Shown here in pieces: positions 22,789 through 34,921 of a stretch of 46,922 bases of DNA (the first letter of the stretch is position 1; the number at the start of each line of letters is the position of its first letter). The notes under the pieces are model-generated. The model was not told the DNA's origin. It ran no database searches and saw nothing but the letters and a program-made list of their open reading frames with translations. Origin of the DNA: Rhodoluna sp. (GTDB lineage: Bacteria > Actinomycetota > Actinomycetes > Actinomycetales > Microbacteriaceae). The stretch is taken from the NCBI GenBank assembly GCA_024645105.1, contig JAHEGM010000004.1:8407-55328 (forward strand), written 5' to 3'. Both the position numbers and the translations under genes were made by a program.

Positions 22789-25700
22789 GCGCGTGATCCT
22801 GTAGCGACTTAACCGCAAACGGACCGGCAATCACCTCTTCGAACGAACCAATCGCAGCCGATAACTGAGCAATGGTTGTGAAGATAGCTTTATCAGCGGC
22901 TGTGGTCGCAGCGCGAATTTCGTATCCGTCTTTGCGTGCACTTGAACCGGAAGGTGTGTTCACAACAACATCAACTTTTCCTGCAGTAATTAATTCAACA
23001 ATTGTGGGCCCATCAGCGACAGAACTGTCATCGGTATGCTTTCTTACCACGTGAACTTCAATACCGTGACGAGCAAGGATTGCTGCAGTTCCACTGGTAG
23101 CAAGAACTTTGTAGCCGAGTTGCTGAAGGCGACGAACCGGCAGAATTACCTGAGGCTTGTCGCGATCGGAAACAGAGATGAAGATGCTTCCAGAAGTCGG
23201 AAGCGCGCTGCCAGCTGCAGATTGACTCTTTGCAAATGCCTTAGGGAAATCAACATCAATACCCATAACCTCGCCGGTTGAGCGCATCTCGGGACCCAAC
23301 AGTGAATCCACGAACCTGCCGTCCTTGGTGGCAAATCGCTTGAACGGCAACACGGCTTCCTTTACGGCAATTGGTGCACCGGCCGGAATGTAGGTGCCAT
23401 CCTTTTCAGGCAGGTGGCCATCGGCTATCAGGCTCTTGATTGTTTTGCCAACCATCACTAGTGAAGCTGCTTTTGCCAAAGTAATGCCCAATGCCTTTGA
23501 AACAAATGGAACAGTTCTCGAGGCGCGAGGATTTGCCTCGAGTACGTAGAGAACATCGGCTGCAAGAGCAAACTGAACATTCAGCAAGCCGCGCACGCCA
23601 ATACCCTGGGCAATCTTGAGGGTGGCCTCTCTTACTCGTGCAATTTGAGAATCACTCATTGTGATTGGCGGCAGGGTGCAACTTGAGTCACCAGAGTGAA
23701 TTCCGGCCTCTTCAATGTGCTCCATAACGCCACCAACATAAAGGGTCTCACCATCGAAGAGAGCGTCGATGTCAATCTCGATTGCGTCATCGAGAAAGCG
23801 ATCTACCAGCAAAGGATGGTTTGGCCCAACAATTCCCTGGTCTTTGATTCGGTCGAAGTAGTCTCTGATACCAGTCTGGTCGTAGACAATCTCCATGCCG
23901 CGGCCGCCAAGAACGAATGAAGGCCTAACTAAAACGGGGTATCCGATTCTCGAGGCAATAACTTCTGCCTCGGCGAGATTCAGGGCTGTTCCGTTAGCCG
24001 GAGCTAGAAGGTCCCCGTCTTCAAGAATCTTTGAAAACAGACCTCGCTCTTCAGCTAAATCAATTGCATCAGGGGTTGTTCCAAGAATTGGTATGCCTGC
24101 GTCTTGAAGACCCTTAGCCAGACCCAGTGCTGTCTGACCACCAAGCTGCACAACTACACCAACTAACTCGCCGCTTTGCTGTTCCGCGTGAATTACTTCA
24201 AGAACGTCTTCCAAGGTAAGCGGTTCAAAGTACAGGCGGTCCGATGTGTCGTAGTCGGTAGATACGGTCTCTGGATTGCAATTGATCATGATTGTTTCAT
24301 AACCCGCATCAGAGAGGGCAAACGAAGCATGCACGCAGCTGTAATCAAATTCAACACCCTGGCCAATTCTGTTTGGACCAGAACCAAGAATTACGACCTT
24401 CTTACGATCTGAAGGGGCAACCTCGGTCTCCTGCTCGTAGGTGCTGTAGTGGTACGGAGTTTCGGCCGGAAATTCACCGGCACAGGTGTCAACAGTCTTA
24501 AACACTGGGCGCAGATTCAGCGCGTGACGAATAGCTCGCACCTCAGCTTCGCCAATTCCCCTGAGCTGAGCAATTTGAGCGTCACTGAAGCCGTGATTTT
24601 TAGCGTGCTTGATGACAACCGTATCTAGGCTAGGCGCCTTGGCAATATCATCTGCAACCTCGTTGATAAGCACGATCTGATCAACAAACCAAGGATCAAT
24701 CTTGGTTGAGTCAAATACTTGGGCGGCAGTTGCGCCCGCACGAAGCGCCTGTTGAACCTGAACAAGACGACCATCGGTGGGTGTCTTGATAGCCTCCAAG
24801 AGTTCTGCAATGTTTCCAAGAGGACCCTCCCAGTGGAAGGAAGAGCCTCTCTTCTCAAGGCTGCGCAAAGCTTTTTGAAGTGCTTGCGAATAGTTTCGAC
24901 CAATAGCCATAGCCTCACCAACCGATTTCATTGTTGTGGTTAGCGTGTTGTTGGCAGCTGGGAATTTCTCGAACGCAAAGCGCGGTACCTTAACGACTAT
25001 GTAATCAAGAGTTGGCTCGAAGCTGGCTGGGGTTACCCGGGTGATGTCATTTGGAATCTCATCGAGTGTGTAACCAATCGCAAGTTTTGCCGCAATCTTG
25101 GCAATCGGAAAACCAGTCGCCTTTGAGGCGAGAGCAGACGAACGACTTACTCGAGGGTTCATTTCAATTACGACTACGCGACCATTTGTTGGATCCACTG
25201 CAAATTGGATATTGCAGCCTCCAGTGTCAACGCCAACAGCGCGAATAATGTCAATGCTGATGTCTCGCAGGTTCTGGTACTCGCGGTCTGTCAATGTGAG
25301 TGCCGGTGCAACGGTTATTGAGTCGCCGGTGTGAACACCAACCGGATCAACATTTTCAATTGAGCAAACCACGACGCAGTTGTCATTGGTGTCGCGCATC
25401 AACTCAAGTTCGTACTCTTTCCAACCAAGAATTGACTCGGATAGAAGTACTTGAGTCACTGGAGAAGCCTGTAAACCAGATTCGCAAATTCGTCGCAACT
25501 CTTCTTCATCATGAGCAAATCCTGAACCCAGACCACCCATTGTGAAAGATGGCTGAACCATTAGTGGGTAGCCAAGCTCACCAACGGCCGCTAAACACTC
25601 ATCAAGGGTTGAGCAGATGACTGATTTTGCAACGTCGGCCCCGGCATCAAGAACGAGCTGCTTGAAAATCTGACGATCTTCGCCCTTTTTGATTGCATCA

Positions 25701-26059
25701 ACCTTCGCGCCAATTAGCTCGACGTTGTATTTCTCAAGAATTCCAAGGTCATGAAGTGCCATTGCTGCATTTAGAGCGGTCTGACCACCCAGAGTAGGCA
25801 GAATTGCATCTGGCTTTTCCTTGATGATGATTGATTCAATAACCTCGGGGGTGATTGGTTCGATGTAGGTAGCGTCAGCAAAATCCGGATCCGTCATGAT
25901 TGTCGCCGGATTTGAGTTCACCAGAATGACGCGGATACCTTCCGCGCGCAGCACTCGGCAAGCCTGCGTGCCAGAATAGTCAAACTCACAAGCCTGACCA
26001 ATAACGATTGGGCCTGAGCCTATTACTAGAACGCTGTTTATGTCGGAACGTTTTGGCAT
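22760..26059 (-). CDS. carB: Carbamoyl-phosphate synthase large subunit
   Basis: 1099 aa with two duplicated ATP-grasp halves ([21 protein letters not shown] and [23 protein letters not shown]) and a C-terminal MGS domain. Confidence 0.98.
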   Translation of the reverse strand: MPKRSDINSVLVIGSGPIVIGQACEFDYSGTQACRVLRAEGIRVILVNSNPATIMTDPDFADATYIEPITPEVIESIIIKEKPDAILPTLGGQTALNAAMALHDLGILEKYNVELIGAKVDAIKKGEDRQIFKQLVLDAGADVAKSVICSTLDECLAAVGELGYPLMVQPSFTMGGLGSGFAHDEEELRRICESGLQASPVTQVLLSESILGWKEYELELMRDTNDNCVVVCSIENVDPVGVHTGDSITVAPALTLTDREYQNLRDISIDIIRAVGVDTGGCNIQFAVDPTNGRVVVIEMNPRVSRSSALASKATGFPIAKIAAKLAIGYTLDEIPNDITRVTPASFEPTLDYIVVKVPRFAFEKFPAANNTLTTTMKSVGEAMAIGRNYSQALQKALRSLEKRGSSFHWEGPLGNIAELLEAIKTPTDGRLVQVQQALRAGATAAQVFDSTKIDPWFVDQIVLINEVADDIAKAPSLDTVVIKHAKNHGFSDAQIAQLRGIGEAEVRAIRHALNLRPVFKTVDTCAGEFPAETPYHYSTYEQETEVAPSDRKKVVILGSGPNRIGQGVEFDYSCVHASFALSDAGYETIMINCNPETVSTDYDTSDRLYFEPLTLEDVLEVIHAEQQSGELVGVVVQLGGQTALGLAKGLQDAGIPILGTTPDAIDLAEERGLFSKILEDGDLLAPANGTALNLAEAEVIASRIGYPVLVRPSFVLGGRGMEIVYDQTGIRDYFDRIKDQGIVGPNHPLLVDRFLDDAIEIDIDALFDGETLYVGGVMEHIEEAGIHSGDSSCTLPPITMSDSQIARVREATLKIAQGIGVRGLLNVQFALAADVLYVLEANPRASRTVPFVSKALGITLAKAASLVMVGKTIKSLIADGHLPEKDGTYIPAGAPIAVKEAVLPFKRFATKDGRFVDSLLGPEMRSTGEVMGIDVDFPKAFAKSQSAAGSALPTSGSIFISVSDRDKPQVILPVRRLQQLGYKVLATSGTAAILARHGIEVHVVRKHTDDSSVADGPTIVELITAGKVDVVVNTPSGSSARKDGYEIRAATTAADKAIFTTIAQLSAAIGSFEEVIAGPFAVKSLQDHAHDRAVALAK

Positions 26060-27189
26060 TATTTGGCCGCCTTGTTTGTCTTGATAAGTTCAACCAAGCG
26101 ATCGAACAAGTAATTGGAATCGTGCGGTCCAGCGGCCGCCTCAGGGTGGTATTGCACTGAGAACGCTGGGATGTCCAGGCATTCAAGACCTTCAACGCAA
26201 TCGTCGTTGAGCGAAACGTGACTAACAGCAACACGACCGTATCCGGCAGGGCTTTGCGCCTCAGGCCCGCCATCGACCTTGACCGCAAAACCGTGGTTAT
26301 GGGCGGTGACTTCCACCTTTCCGGTCTTACGATCTAGTACCGGCTGGTTGATGCCTCTATGCCCAAATGGCAACTTATAGGTCTCGAATCCCAATGCTCT
26401 GCCAAGCAGTTGGTTTCCAAAGCAAATTCCAAAGAAAGGAATTCTTGCATCCAATACTTTTTTTAGAACCTCTACCTGAGCTGCAGCCGCTTCGGGATCG
26501 CCAGGGCCATTGGAATAAAAAACTGCGTCTGGGTTTGCCGCGAGTAGTTCGGCCGCATTAACGCTTGCCGGATAAATTTCAACTTCTAGGCCACGGGATG
26601 CCATGTGCTCAATAGTCGACTTTTTAATTCCAAGATCAACAATCGCAACCTTGCCAACTCTGTCACCAACGGGCGAAACCGTGTAAGACTCCGAGGTTGA
26701 AACAACATCGCTAAGCGAAAGGCCCTTCATCTTCACCGCTGCCCTTACCTCGGCAATCAGATCTTCAAGTGGAAGCTTTGATGCAACACCCGAGAACACT
26801 CCCCCTCGCATCGAGCCTGCCGTCCTAAGGTGTCTAGTGAGGGCACGCGTATCGATTCCAGAAATACCAACAACTCCGTATTTTCGAAGCTCATCAGGTA
26901 GAGAACCTTCAGATCTGAAGTTGGAAACAATTCGCGATGGATCTCGCACAACGTAGCCTTCAACCCAGACCTTGGAAGACTCTTCGTCGCGGGTGTTCAC
27001 GCCTGTGTTACCGATGTGTGGCGATGTCTGCACAACTATCTGACCGGCATACGAAGGGTCAGTCAAAGTCTCTTGATATCCGGTCATGCCGGTAGCAAAA
27101 ACAACCTCACCAAGCGTCTTTCCCTCGGCGCCGTATGAATCTCCATGGAAAACGCGGCCGTCTTCTAGTACTAGCAGGGCCTGACTCAT
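26059..27189 (-). CDS. carA: Carbamoyl-phosphate synthase small subunit
   Basis: [52 protein letters not shown] motifs. Confidence 0.97.
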   Translation of the reverse strand: MSQALLVLEDGRVFHGDSYGAEGKTLGEVVFATGMTGYQETLTDPSYAGQIVVQTSPHIGNTGVNTRDEESSKVWVEGYVVRDPSRIVSNFRSEGSLPDELRKYGVVGISGIDTRALTRHLRTAGSMRGGVFSGVASKLPLEDLIAEVRAAVKMKGLSLSDVVSTSESYTVSPVGDRVGKVAIVDLGIKKSTIEHMASRGLEVEIYPASVNAAELLAANPDAVFYSNGPGDPEAAAAQVEVLKKVLDARIPFFGICFGNQLLGRALGFETYKLPFGHRGINQPVLDRKTGKVEVTAHNHGFAVKVDGGPEAQSPAGYGRVAVSHVSLNDDCVEGLECLDIPAFSVQYHPEAAAGPHDSNYLFDRLVELIKTNKAAK

Positions 27190-27689
27190 AATGATTCCTC
27201 TTTCGTAATGATTCCTGAAATTGCCGAGACAATTTGGTCTCGAAGTGCCGGTTCCTTAACGCGCAGGTGAGTTGTGAGCGATGAGCTATCTTGCATCCAG
27301 GTGATTTGAATGAGACCGTCACTCTCAACGGCCTTGTCAATTGCCACCTGACCGTAGCCAACTGCAACTATTTGCGCCCTATCAAGAGCCAAAGATCTCT
27401 CGCCAACTCTGACAATCAAAACGCCCTCAGAAAACACCAACACTTGTGCTTTACCTCGCGCGCCAAGACCGTAGGCTGCGATGCGCTCAAGAACGTTTAC
27501 CGCATAGGTCGTGGCAACGTAGAAAGCCTTTGCCTCAACCAGCACTTGGCCGAAATACTCAAGGGCTTCCAGTGGTGCAGTGAAAGATGCCTGTTGATTG
27601 GCAATGCGAGAGCGCCAAGCTCGAATTGCAAGTGATAGCAGCAGCAGAAAAACAGCAGCACTCACTAGGGCCATGATGTTTTTACCCAT
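27186..27689 (-). CDS. Membrane-anchored protein, probable bacterial PH-like domain family
   Basis: N-terminal TM segment and a predicted beta-rich region. Location between pyrC and carA matches a conserved actinobacterial PH-like protein. Confidence 0.6.
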   Translation of the reverse strand: MGKNIMALVSAAVFLLLLSLAIRAWRSRIANQQASFTAPLEALEYFGQVLVEAKAFYVATTYAVNVLERIAAYGLGARGKAQVLVFSEGVLIVRVGERSLALDRAQIVAVGYGQVAIDKAVESDGLIQITWMQDSSSLTTHLRVKEPALRDQIVSAISGIITKEESL

Positions 27690-28999
27690 TAGTTGTTTCC
27701 TACCTCAGCAAGTTTGGAATCTTCGACGGTGAAATAACCTCTGTAGATTGTGTGCCTGACGGCACCTGGCAGTTCAAGTCCAACGTAGGGTGAATTCTTT
27801 GATTTAGAAGCTGAATCGGCAACCACTTTGCGCTTGGTTGTTGGGTCAATCAAAACAATGTTTGCAACTGCTCCGGCTTTCAGCTCTTGCCCTTGTTCAA
27901 GATCTCCGGCGATTGCGGCCGGATTCTTTGACAACACCTCGGCAAGTCTTGTCCAAGAAGATTTACCGCTTTCGATCAATACCTCTTGCGCAACTGACGC
28001 AGCAATTTCGAGGCCAAGCATTCCAAATGCAGCTGCATTCCATTCACAGTCTTTTGCTTCGATTGGATGTGGAGCGTGATCCGTGGCAATTATGTCAATT
28101 GTGCCGTCGATGAGCCCTGCTCTTAGAGCTTCAACATCTTTTTGAGTTCTAAGTGGCGGGTTCACTTTGTAAACAGAGTCATAAGTTCTTGCTAGCTCAT
28201 CAGTAAGCAGCAAGTGATGCGGAGTTACTTCGGCAGTGACTTTAATTCCTCGCGCCTTTGCCCAACGAATGATCTCGACAGATCCAGCAGTAGATAGATG
28301 GCAGATGTGCAGTCGTGAATCAACGTGCTCTGCAAGTAATACGTCTCTAGCGATGATTGATTCTTCGGCAACAGCTGGCCACCCAGTCAAACCAAGCTCA
28401 GCGCTAACCGCGCCCTCATTCATCTGAGCGCCATCAGTAAGTCTTGGCTCCTGAGCGTGCTGTGCAATTACGCCGCCGAATGTCTTCACATACTCAAGGG
28501 CTCTGCGCATGATCACCGGATCGTACACACACTTTCCATCGTCAGAAAAGACTTTTACTTGCGCCTTTGAATTAGCCATTGCACCAAGTTCAGCAAGCTG
28601 TTTACCCTCTAGGCCCACAGTCACTGCACCAATCGGATATACATCTGCGTATCCAGCTTCTGTGCCGAGTGCCGCCACCTGCTCGACAACACCAGCGGTA
28701 TCGGCTACGGGCATGGTATTTGCCATGGCGTGAACCGCGGTGAATCCACCCAACGCTGCAGATTGGGTTCCGGTCAGCACGGTTTCGCTCTGTTCAAAGC
28801 CCGGCTCGCGTAGGTGAGTGTGTAAGTCAACAAAGCCAGGGAGTGCAACTAGACCCGAGCAATCGATTTGGCGTTCTGCTTCAAGACCGGATCCGATTGC
28901 TGAGATCTTGTCTCCAACAACCTGAATGTCGGCACTTGACCCATCGGCAAGCATTACATTCTTTAGAACGTAGTTTTCTTTGATTGATTTAGCTGGCAT
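27689..28999 (-). CDS. pyrC: Dihydroorotase
   Basis: [40 protein letters not shown] motifs. Start ATG 28999 ([13 protein letters not shown]) is preferred. Confidence 0.96.
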   Translation of the reverse strand: MPAKSIKENYVLKNVMLADGSSADIQVVGDKISAIGSGLEAERQIDCSGLVALPGFVDLHTHLREPGFEQSETVLTGTQSAALGGFTAVHAMANTMPVADTAGVVEQVAALGTEAGYADVYPIGAVTVGLEGKQLAELGAMANSKAQVKVFSDDGKCVYDPVIMRRALEYVKTFGGVIAQHAQEPRLTDGAQMNEGAVSAELGLTGWPAVAEESIIARDVLLAEHVDSRLHICHLSTAGSVEIIRWAKARGIKVTAEVTPHHLLLTDELARTYDSVYKVNPPLRTQKDVEALRAGLIDGTIDIIATDHAPHPIEAKDCEWNAAAFGMLGLEIAASVAQEVLIESGKSSWTRLAEVLSKNPAAIAGDLEQGQELKAGAVANIVLIDPTTKRKVVADSASKSKNSPYVGLELPGAVRHTIYRGYFTVEDSKLAEVGNN

Positions 29000-29948
29000 T
29001 TGCGTTCCTTTCGCCCGAAAGCAATGTGTAAAGCACGGCCATTCGAACTGAGACACCGTTGGCTACTTGCTCAAGGACTGTTGATTGGGCTGAATCTGCA
29101 GAGACTGCGTCTATCTCTAACCCCCTGTTCATCGGCCCAGGGTGCATCAAAATAGCTGACTTCTTAAGTTGTCCTAGTCGCTGCGCGTTGAATCCCCAGT
29201 AGCGAGCGTATTCGCGCTCAGTAGGGAAAAAAGATGCGTTCATGCGCTCGGTTTGAATTCGCAACATCATGACGACATCCGGTTGTTCTTTCAAAAGCAT
29301 TTCATCAAGTGAGTAGTGCAACTTGGCATCAAAGTTAGATGAGTCAGATGGGAGAAGTGTTGGCGGTGCAACAAAATGCACATCTGCACCCAGCGTGTTG
29401 AGCAGCAGCAGATTAGAACGAGCAACCCTAGAATGCAGAATGTCACCAACAATGGCAACCTTTACTCCCTCAAGCGTTTTGCCCATAGAGGCTGAACCGT
29501 GAATGCGCTTTCGCATTGTGTAAGCATCAAGCAAGGCTTGGGTTGGATGCTCGTGCGTTCCGTCTCCCGCGTTGATAATGCTTCCGTTTATCCAACCTGA
29601 ATTTGCAAGAACGTTCGCAGCCCCCGATGCAGAATGGCGAATAACCACCGCATCTGCCCCCATGGCCTCAAGGGTTTGGGCTGTATCTTTGAGACTTTCT
29701 CCTTTTGAAACAGACGATCCCTTTGCCGTGAAATTAATTACGTCAGCAGACAAACGCTTTTCAGCCAATTCAAACGAAATACGTGTTCGGGTTGAATCTT
29801 CGAAGAAGAGGTTCACTACAGTCTTGCCTCTGAGGGTTGGCAGCTTTTTGATTTCTCGATCGTTGACATCAGCCATTCCTTCGGCGATGTCAAGAATTTC
29901 AACTGCTTGCGCACCTGAAAGTTGCCCGGCTGAAAGTAGATTCTTCAA
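28989..29948 (-). CDS. pyrB: Aspartate carbamoyltransferase catalytic subunit
   Basis: [42 protein letters not shown] motifs. Confidence 0.97.
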   Translation of the reverse strand: MKNLLSAGQLSGAQAVEILDIAEGMADVNDREIKKLPTLRGKTVVNLFFEDSTRTRISFELAEKRLSADVINFTAKGSSVSKGESLKDTAQTLEAMGADAVVIRHSASGAANVLANSGWINGSIINAGDGTHEHPTQALLDAYTMRKRIHGSASMGKTLEGVKVAIVGDILHSRVARSNLLLLNTLGADVHFVAPPTLLPSDSSNFDAKLHYSLDEMLLKEQPDVVMMLRIQTERMNASFFPTEREYARYWGFNAQRLGQLKKSAILMHPGPMNRGLEIDAVSADSAQSTVLEQVANGVSVRMAVLYTLLSGERNANAS

Positions 29949-30499
29949 GACTCAATCACCACCGCGTTTAGGTTGTCTGTTTCAGATAACTGAACACGAA
30001 TACGCTCGTCTCGAGACGTTGGCAGGTTCTTGCCGACAAAATCCGCTCTAATTGGTAGTTCTCTGTGACCACGATCAACAAGCACAGCTAGGCGAACGGC
30101 CCTTGGTCGACCATATTCGCCCAAGGCATCAAGTGCCGCTCTAATCGTTCGACCGCTGAATAAAACATCATCAACCAAGACGACGACTTTATCGTCTATA
30201 CCCTGGGCGGGAATCTGGGTTTCGGTAATTGATTTGGTTGGTTTGTCGGCGAGATCATCGCGGAACATCGTGATGTCTAGACGACCAAGAATGTTTTTTA
30301 TGTCGGCTTCTGGCTCGGTTCTTGAAATAACTGCTGCGATTCTTTCAGCAAGCAGCACTCCGCGAGTAGGGATGCCTAGGATGACTAAATTTTTTGTGCC
30401 GCTCTTCTGCAATGCAGTGTTGGCTTCGAGTATCTCGTGTGCGATACGGGTGACTGCCCGATCAATGTCGTCGCTACTTAAGACGGTGCGTGTAACCAC
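29945..30499 (-). CDS. pyrR: Bifunctional pyr operon regulator / uracil phosphoribosyltransferase
   Basis: PRPP motif [38 protein letters not shown] 30499 with SD AAGGAGG (30511-30505) at 5-nt spacing is preferred over the track GTG 30505, which overlaps the SD. Confidence 0.94.
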   Translation of the reverse strand: MVTRTVLSSDDIDRAVTRIAHEILEANTALQKSGTKNLVILGIPTRGVLLAERIAAVISRTEPEADIKNILGRLDITMFRDDLADKPTKSITETQIPAQGIDDKVVVLVDDVLFSGRTIRAALDALGEYGRPRAVRLAVLVDRGHRELPIRADFVGKNLPTSRDERIRVQLSETDNLNAVVIES

Positions 30500-30504
30500 G
30501 CCCA

Positions 30505-30529
30505 CCTCCTTCTCCGCCTCTCTGGACGG
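30505..30529 (-). promoter_or_regulatory. Candidate PyrR-binding hairpin adjoining the pyrR Shine-Dalgarno
   Basis: Minus strand CCGTCCAGAGAGGCGG (30529-30514) matches the UCCAGAGAGGY-type PyrR binding-loop core, with CCG/CGG and CC/GG pairing. It is followed by AGAAGGAGG carrying the SD. Confidence 0.75.
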
Positions 30530-30554
30530 TCTTTAAAGGATGTTTGTTGTGGTT

Positions 30555-30563
30555 ATTCTAACA
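30555..30563 (-). promoter_or_regulatory. Candidate extended -10 promoter (TGT-TAGAAT) for pyrR
   Basis: Minus strand GGCTGTTAGAATA, which would give a leader of roughly 50 nt containing the PyrR hairpin. A very similar GGCTGTTAGGATA lies upstream of rpsD. No good -35 is visible. Confidence 0.45.
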
Positions 30564-30574
30564 GCCGATTGGGG

Positions 30575-30994
30575 TTAGTTTGCCGTCTTGGTGGAAGAAA
30601 TCCTTGAGAGCAAGCCGTTCACAAACGACCCCGAATCATCTGTGGACAACTCTTTTGCCATTTCTACAGCCTCGTTGACCGCTACGGCGTCTGGAACTTC
30701 GTCATTGAACAGAATCTCCCAAACCGCTACTCGCAGGATTGCCCTGTCAAGGTTTGGCATCCTGTCTAGGGCCCATCCCTGTGAATAGGTCTCAAGCAAG
30801 TCATCTATTTCACCGTGATTATCAACGATGCCCTGAACAATTTCACGGGCGTAGCCGAAAATTGCCTCTTGATTTTGACGATCAGCAGCTAAATCGGCAA
30901 CATCGTCTAGAAGACTTAGCGGTGAAATCTTTCGTAGGTCCGCCGCGAATACAGCATCAACCGCTCTCTTGCGGGCTTTGGCTCTTGCGCTCAA
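30575..30994 (-). CDS. nusB: Transcription antitermination factor NusB
   Basis: SARAKARKRAVDAVFAADLR, LDRAILRVAVWEIL, AVNEAVEMAKELSTDDSGSFVNGLL motifs. Confidence 0.95.
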   Translation of the reverse strand: MSARAKARKRAVDAVFAADLRKISPLSLLDDVADLAADRQNQEAIFGYAREIVQGIVDNHGEIDDLLETYSQGWALDRMPNLDRAILRVAVWEILFNDEVPDAVAVNEAVEMAKELSTDDSGSFVNGLLSRISSTKTAN

Positions 30995-30998
30995 CTTA

Positions 30999-31562
30999 TT
31001 AGTCAGTCACTCGGCCAAGGTAGTCACCGGTTCGGGTGTCTACTCGGACCTTAGTGTTGTTCTCAAGGAACAGAGGCACCTGAATCTGAAGGCCAGTCTC
31101 AACGGTTGCAGGCTTCGTGCCTCCGCTTGAGCGATCACCCTGAAGACCAGGCTCTGTGTATGTGACTTCAAGAACAACCGATGCAGGAAGCTCAACATAG
31201 ATTGGGTTGCCCTCGTGCAAGGCAACAGTTGCTTCCTGGTTTTCTAGCAAGTAGTTAACGGCATCACCAACGATTGCCTCAGAGAGCACAACTTGGTCGT
31301 AAGTGTCTTTGTCCATGAACACGAAACCGTCGCCATCGTTGTATAGGTAGGTCATGTCGCGCTTGTCTACGTTTGCGGTCTCAACCTTTACGCCGGCGTT
31401 GAAAGTCTTGTCGACAACCTTGCCAGTGAGCACATTCTTCAACTTTGAACGAACGAAAGCTGCACCTTTACCAGGCTTCACGTGCTGAAATTCGGTGACA
31501 GCCCAAAGCTGTCCCTCGATGTTTAGAACCATTCCGTTCTTTAGGTCATTTGAAGTTGCCAT
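30999..31562 (-). CDS. efp: Elongation factor P
   Basis: 187 aa with [18 protein letters not shown] and the C-terminal signature [12 protein letters not shown]. Confidence 0.97.
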   Translation of the reverse strand: MATSNDLKNGMVLNIEGQLWAVTEFQHVKPGKGAAFVRSKLKNVLTGKVVDKTFNAGVKVETANVDKRDMTYLYNDGDGFVFMDKDTYDQVVLSEAIVGDAVNYLLENQEATVALHEGNPIYVELPASVVLEVTYTEPGLQGDRSSGGTKPATVETGLQIQVPLFLENNTKVRVDTRTGDYLGRVTD

Positions 31563-31620
31563 GACGAAAATCTCATTTCAATAAGTTGATTTGCACGCCT
31601 TGAGCGGGCTTTGAACCAGT

Positions 31621-32058
31621 CTAGCGGCTGGCAAGTTGAGTCATTGCAAGCAGATAAGAGTCAACGCCAAAACCAGCAATGACCCCCGTTGCCACCCCAG
31701 AAATAACGCTGTTGTGTCTAAATTCTTCACGAGTGTGCGGATTGCTTAGGTGCACCTCAATCAATTTGAGCCCAGACTTCGTAACTTGAACCGCTGCATC
31801 ACGTAGTGCATATGAATAGTGAGTAAAGGCGGCTGGATTCAAGACTACGTTTGATCCGGTATCAACGGCTTCGTGAATCCAACTGATTAGCTCACTCTCG
31901 CTGTCTGTCTGCCTAACCTCTGCAGTCAAGCCAAGCTGTGTTGCCTTCGCATTTACTGCAGAGGTGAGTGCATCAAAATCCATGGCCCCATAAATGTCTG
32001 GTTCGCGCGAACCAAGGCGACCTAAATTTGGCCCATTGAGAACTAATACCTTCTGCAT
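31621..32058 (-). CDS. aroQ: 3-Dehydroquinate dehydratase, type II
   Basis: VLNGPNLGRLGSREPDIYG, NPAAFTHYSYALRDA, EVHLSNPHTREEFRH motifs. Confidence 0.97.
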   Translation of the reverse strand: MQKVLVLNGPNLGRLGSREPDIYGAMDFDALTSAVNAKATQLGLTAEVRQTDSESELISWIHEAVDTGSNVVLNPAAFTHYSYALRDAAVQVTKSGLKLIEVHLSNPHTREEFRHNSVISGVATGVIAGFGVDSYLLAMTQLASR

Positions 32059-32088
32059 ACCTCTAGGTTAGTGCGAAGTTTGAAAAAA

Positions 32089-33171
32089 CTAAGCTTCGAC
32101 AATCTCCTGAAATGCAGCAAACAACATCTCTGGGGTTGGCGCACTCATAATCGTGGGCTTGGCAAGGTCATCTAGGACAACAAAACGCAGTGTTCCGGCA
32201 CGAGACTTCTTATCGCGCTGCATGGTCTCGACAAGTTGGGTCCACTTTTCAGCAGGATAACTAACTGGCAGGCCAATCAACTTGAGAATGGACCTGTGAC
32301 GATCTACTACGTCATCGCCTAACCTGCCAGCCAACCTGGCTAACTCGGCCACAAAAACCATGCCAATTGAAATTGCCGCCCCATGGCGCCACTTATAGCG
32401 CTCGGCATGTTCAATGGCGTGGCCCAAGGTATGACCGTAGTTCAATATTTCGCGAAGCCCTGATTCTTTGAAATCTTCTGAGACAACTCTTGCCTTGATC
32501 GCAACCGATCTCTCAATAATCTCTTGGAAGACGGCAGAAGAAGGGTTGGTGGCAACTGTTACATCTGCTTCAATGAGCTCAAGAATGCGTGGGTCGGCAA
32601 TGAATCCGTACTTTACAACCTCACCAAACCCGGCAAGAATCTCGTTCTTTGCAAGGCTGAGTAGGGTGTCGAGATCAACGATGACTTTCGCAGGGGCATG
32701 AAAAACGCCAACTAAATTCTTGCCCTCGGCCGTGTTGATTCCGGTTTTACCACCAATTGCTGCGTCGACCATGCCCAAGAGGGTTGTGGGCACCTGAACC
32801 AATTTCACACCGCGCAACCAGGTCGCAGCTACAAAGCCAGCAAGATCGGTGGTGGAACCACCACCAAAGCCAATAACGGCATCAGATCTGGTGAAATCGG
32901 CTTGCCCCATGATTGTCCAACAGAAGGCAGCTACTTCAACACGTTTTGCATCCTCGCTATCTGGAACACCCGCCAAGATTGGTTCATATCCTTCGGCAAT
33001 AAGTAACTCTCTCAAGAGCTCAGCCGATGCAGTAAGTGCAACCGGGTGAACGATCAAAACTTTTGCGACTGTTACGCCAAGTCCGGTTGCGACTTCCGAA
33101 ATAAGCGCTCTTCCGATTACAACGTCGTAGGGGCTCTCACCATTCACGCGGATAACTGTGGATGAATTCAT
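32089..33171 (-). CDS. aroB: 3-Dehydroquinate synthase
   Basis: GFGGGSTTDLAGFVAATWLRG, VPTTLLGMVDAAIGGKTGIN, LNYGHTLGHAIE motifs. Confidence 0.97.
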   Translation of the reverse strand: MNSSTVIRVNGESPYDVVIGRALISEVATGLGVTVAKVLIVHPVALTASAELLRELLIAEGYEPILAGVPDSEDAKRVEVAAFCWTIMGQADFTRSDAVIGFGGGSTTDLAGFVAATWLRGVKLVQVPTTLLGMVDAAIGGKTGINTAEGKNLVGVFHAPAKVIVDLDTLLSLAKNEILAGFGEVVKYGFIADPRILELIEADVTVATNPSSAVFQEIIERSVAIKARVVSEDFKESGLREILNYGHTLGHAIEHAERYKWRHGAAISIGMVFVAELARLAGRLGDDVVDRHRSILKLIGLPVSYPAEKWTQLVETMQRDKKSRAGTLRFVVLDDLAKPTIMSAPTPEMLFAAFQEIVEA

Positions 33172-33671
33172 TAAATGCCCAATCTTTCACGGATTTCGGA
33201 AATGGTTTGAACTAGCGGATGCCCTGAGGTGTTGATTTCAAAATCAGCCACCTTGGCATAAATCTCTTTTCGCGAATCGTAAATGCGACGCCAATCATCA
33301 ATCCCATTTTTAATCAGCGGCCGTGAGCTCTTGCGAAGTCGAGAACCAATGTGTTTTCCGTCTGTGGCCAAGTAAATCACCGTCGCGCCCTTTAGAAGTT
33401 CCTGGGACTTCTCTAAAAGAACTGCGCCACCTCCGGTGGCTACTATGCCCGGAGAACTCAAGGCCCTGGCCAATGCATCGTGCTCTAACTCGCGAAACTG
33501 TTCTTCGCCTCTTGATTTGAAAATCTCATCAATAGCGCCGTGCGCCTCAACAATCATTGCATCAGTGTCAGAAAAGGGAATCTTCAAAGCTTTAGACAGC
33601 TTCTTGCCGACCGTGCTCTTGCCAACACCCATTGGGCCAACTAGCACGATCACATCGGCTTTATTAGGCAT
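33171..33671 (-). CDS. aroK: Shikimate kinase
   Basis: [19 protein letters not shown]-loop, [24 protein letters not shown] 33671 is the start (8-bp overlap with aroC). The longer track N-terminus reads through aroC. Confidence 0.95.
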   Translation of the reverse strand: MPNKADVIVLVGPMGVGKSTVGKKLSKALKIPFSDTDAMIVEAHGAIDEIFKSRGEEQFRELEHDALARALSSPGIVATGGGAVLLEKSQELLKGATVIYLATDGKHIGSRLRKSSRPLIKNGIDDWRRIYDSRKEIYAKVADFEINTSGHPLVQTISEIRERLGI

Positions 33672-34875
33672 TGCTTTGACTTGAATCAGATGAAGCAAGA
33701 ACGCTTGGAATGTTTGCCAAGTAACTTTGAAGGTTTCGCTTTGTCTCATCAAGCGAATCTCCACCAAATTTTTCCAATACGGAATTTGCAAGAACAAGGG
33801 CCACCATTGCCTCGGCAACAATTCCCGCGGCCGGAACAGCGCACACGTCCGAACGCTGATGATGTGCCTTAGCGGCTTCACCCGTAGCCACATCAATAGT
33901 TGCGAGTGCTTTAGGAATGGTGGAGATAGGCTTCATGGCCGCACGAACGCGAAGTATTTCACCATTGCTCATGCCTCCCTCGATGCCACCGGCGCGGTCA
34001 GTTAGCCTGCGAACCACTCCGTGAGTGTCTCTTTGCATTTCATCGTGTGCAACGGACCCGCGACGTTTTGCCGTTTCGAAACCGTCACCAACTTCAACGC
34101 CCTTGATAGCCTGGATACCCATCAGTGCACCCGCTAACTGAGAATCTAATCTTCTGTCCCAGTGCACAAAGCTACCTAGACCAGGCGGCAAGCCATAGAC
34201 CAAAGTTTCAACAACTCCACCAAGGGTGTCACCATCTTTATGGCACTCATCTACCTCGGCGACCATCAAAGCTGAAAGTTCGCCGTCGAAACAACGCATT
34301 GGGTCTGCGTCAATTGCCTCTAGATCTGAGGGCTTTGGTAAATCAAGTTCAACGCCCGCCATAACAGGGCCAATGCCAACGGTGTGTGTGACAAGCTCAA
34401 TACCTAGAGATTTTAGAAAACTAGAAGCCACGGCTCCTAGGGCAACTCTCGCAGCAGTCTCTCTTGCGCTGGCACGCTCCAAAACTGGGCGGCTATCAAG
34501 GAAACCGTATTTTTGCATTCCAGTGAAGTCAGCGTGTCCAGGCCTAGGTCTGGTCAGCGGCTCAGCTCTTGCACCGGTCAACTTTGACTCGTCTACTGGG
34601 TCAGCAGACATTACATCTTGCCACTTGGGCCATTCAGTGTTGGCTACCGTAATTGCAACTGGGCCACCCATGGTTTGCCCATGACGAACACCGCCAGAAA
34701 GAGAAACCTCATCTTGCTCAAACTTCATGCGGGCACCGCGTCCGTAACCAAGGCGTCTTCTAGCCAAGGCGTCTTGCACATCCTTTGTGGTGATGGCAAT
34801 TCCTGCTGGCAGGCCTTCTAGAACGGCAACGAGCTCAGGCCCGTGCGACTCCCCTGCGGTGATCCAACGTAACAT
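33664..34875 (-). CDS. aroC: Chorismate synthase
   Basis: [51 protein letters not shown] motifs. Confidence 0.97.
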   Translation of the reverse strand: MLRWITAGESHGPELVAVLEGLPAGIAITTKDVQDALARRRLGYGRGARMKFEQDEVSLSGGVRHGQTMGGPVAITVANTEWPKWQDVMSADPVDESKLTGARAEPLTRPRPGHADFTGMQKYGFLDSRPVLERASARETAARVALGAVASSFLKSLGIELVTHTVGIGPVMAGVELDLPKPSDLEAIDADPMRCFDGELSALMVAEVDECHKDGDTLGGVVETLVYGLPPGLGSFVHWDRRLDSQLAGALMGIQAIKGVEVGDGFETAKRRGSVAHDEMQRDTHGVVRRLTDRAGGIEGGMSNGEILRVRAAMKPISTIPKALATIDVATGEAAKAHHQRSDVCAVPAAGIVAEAMVALVLANSVLEKFGGDSLDETKRNLQSYLANIPSVLASSDSSQSNA

Positions 34876-34921
34876 AGGACCATTTTGCCATAACCGCGAG
34901 GAACTCCCCGTTCATTACCTA

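Noticed and set aside
29000-29056. N-terminal extension of the pyrC track ORF
   Set aside because: It reads far into pyrB. ATG 28999 gives a normal dihydroorotase N-terminus.
33672-33896. N-terminal extension of the aroK track ORF
   Set aside because: The extra 75 residues overlap the aroC coding sequence out of frame and do not resemble shikimate kinase. ATG 33671 gives a normal start.
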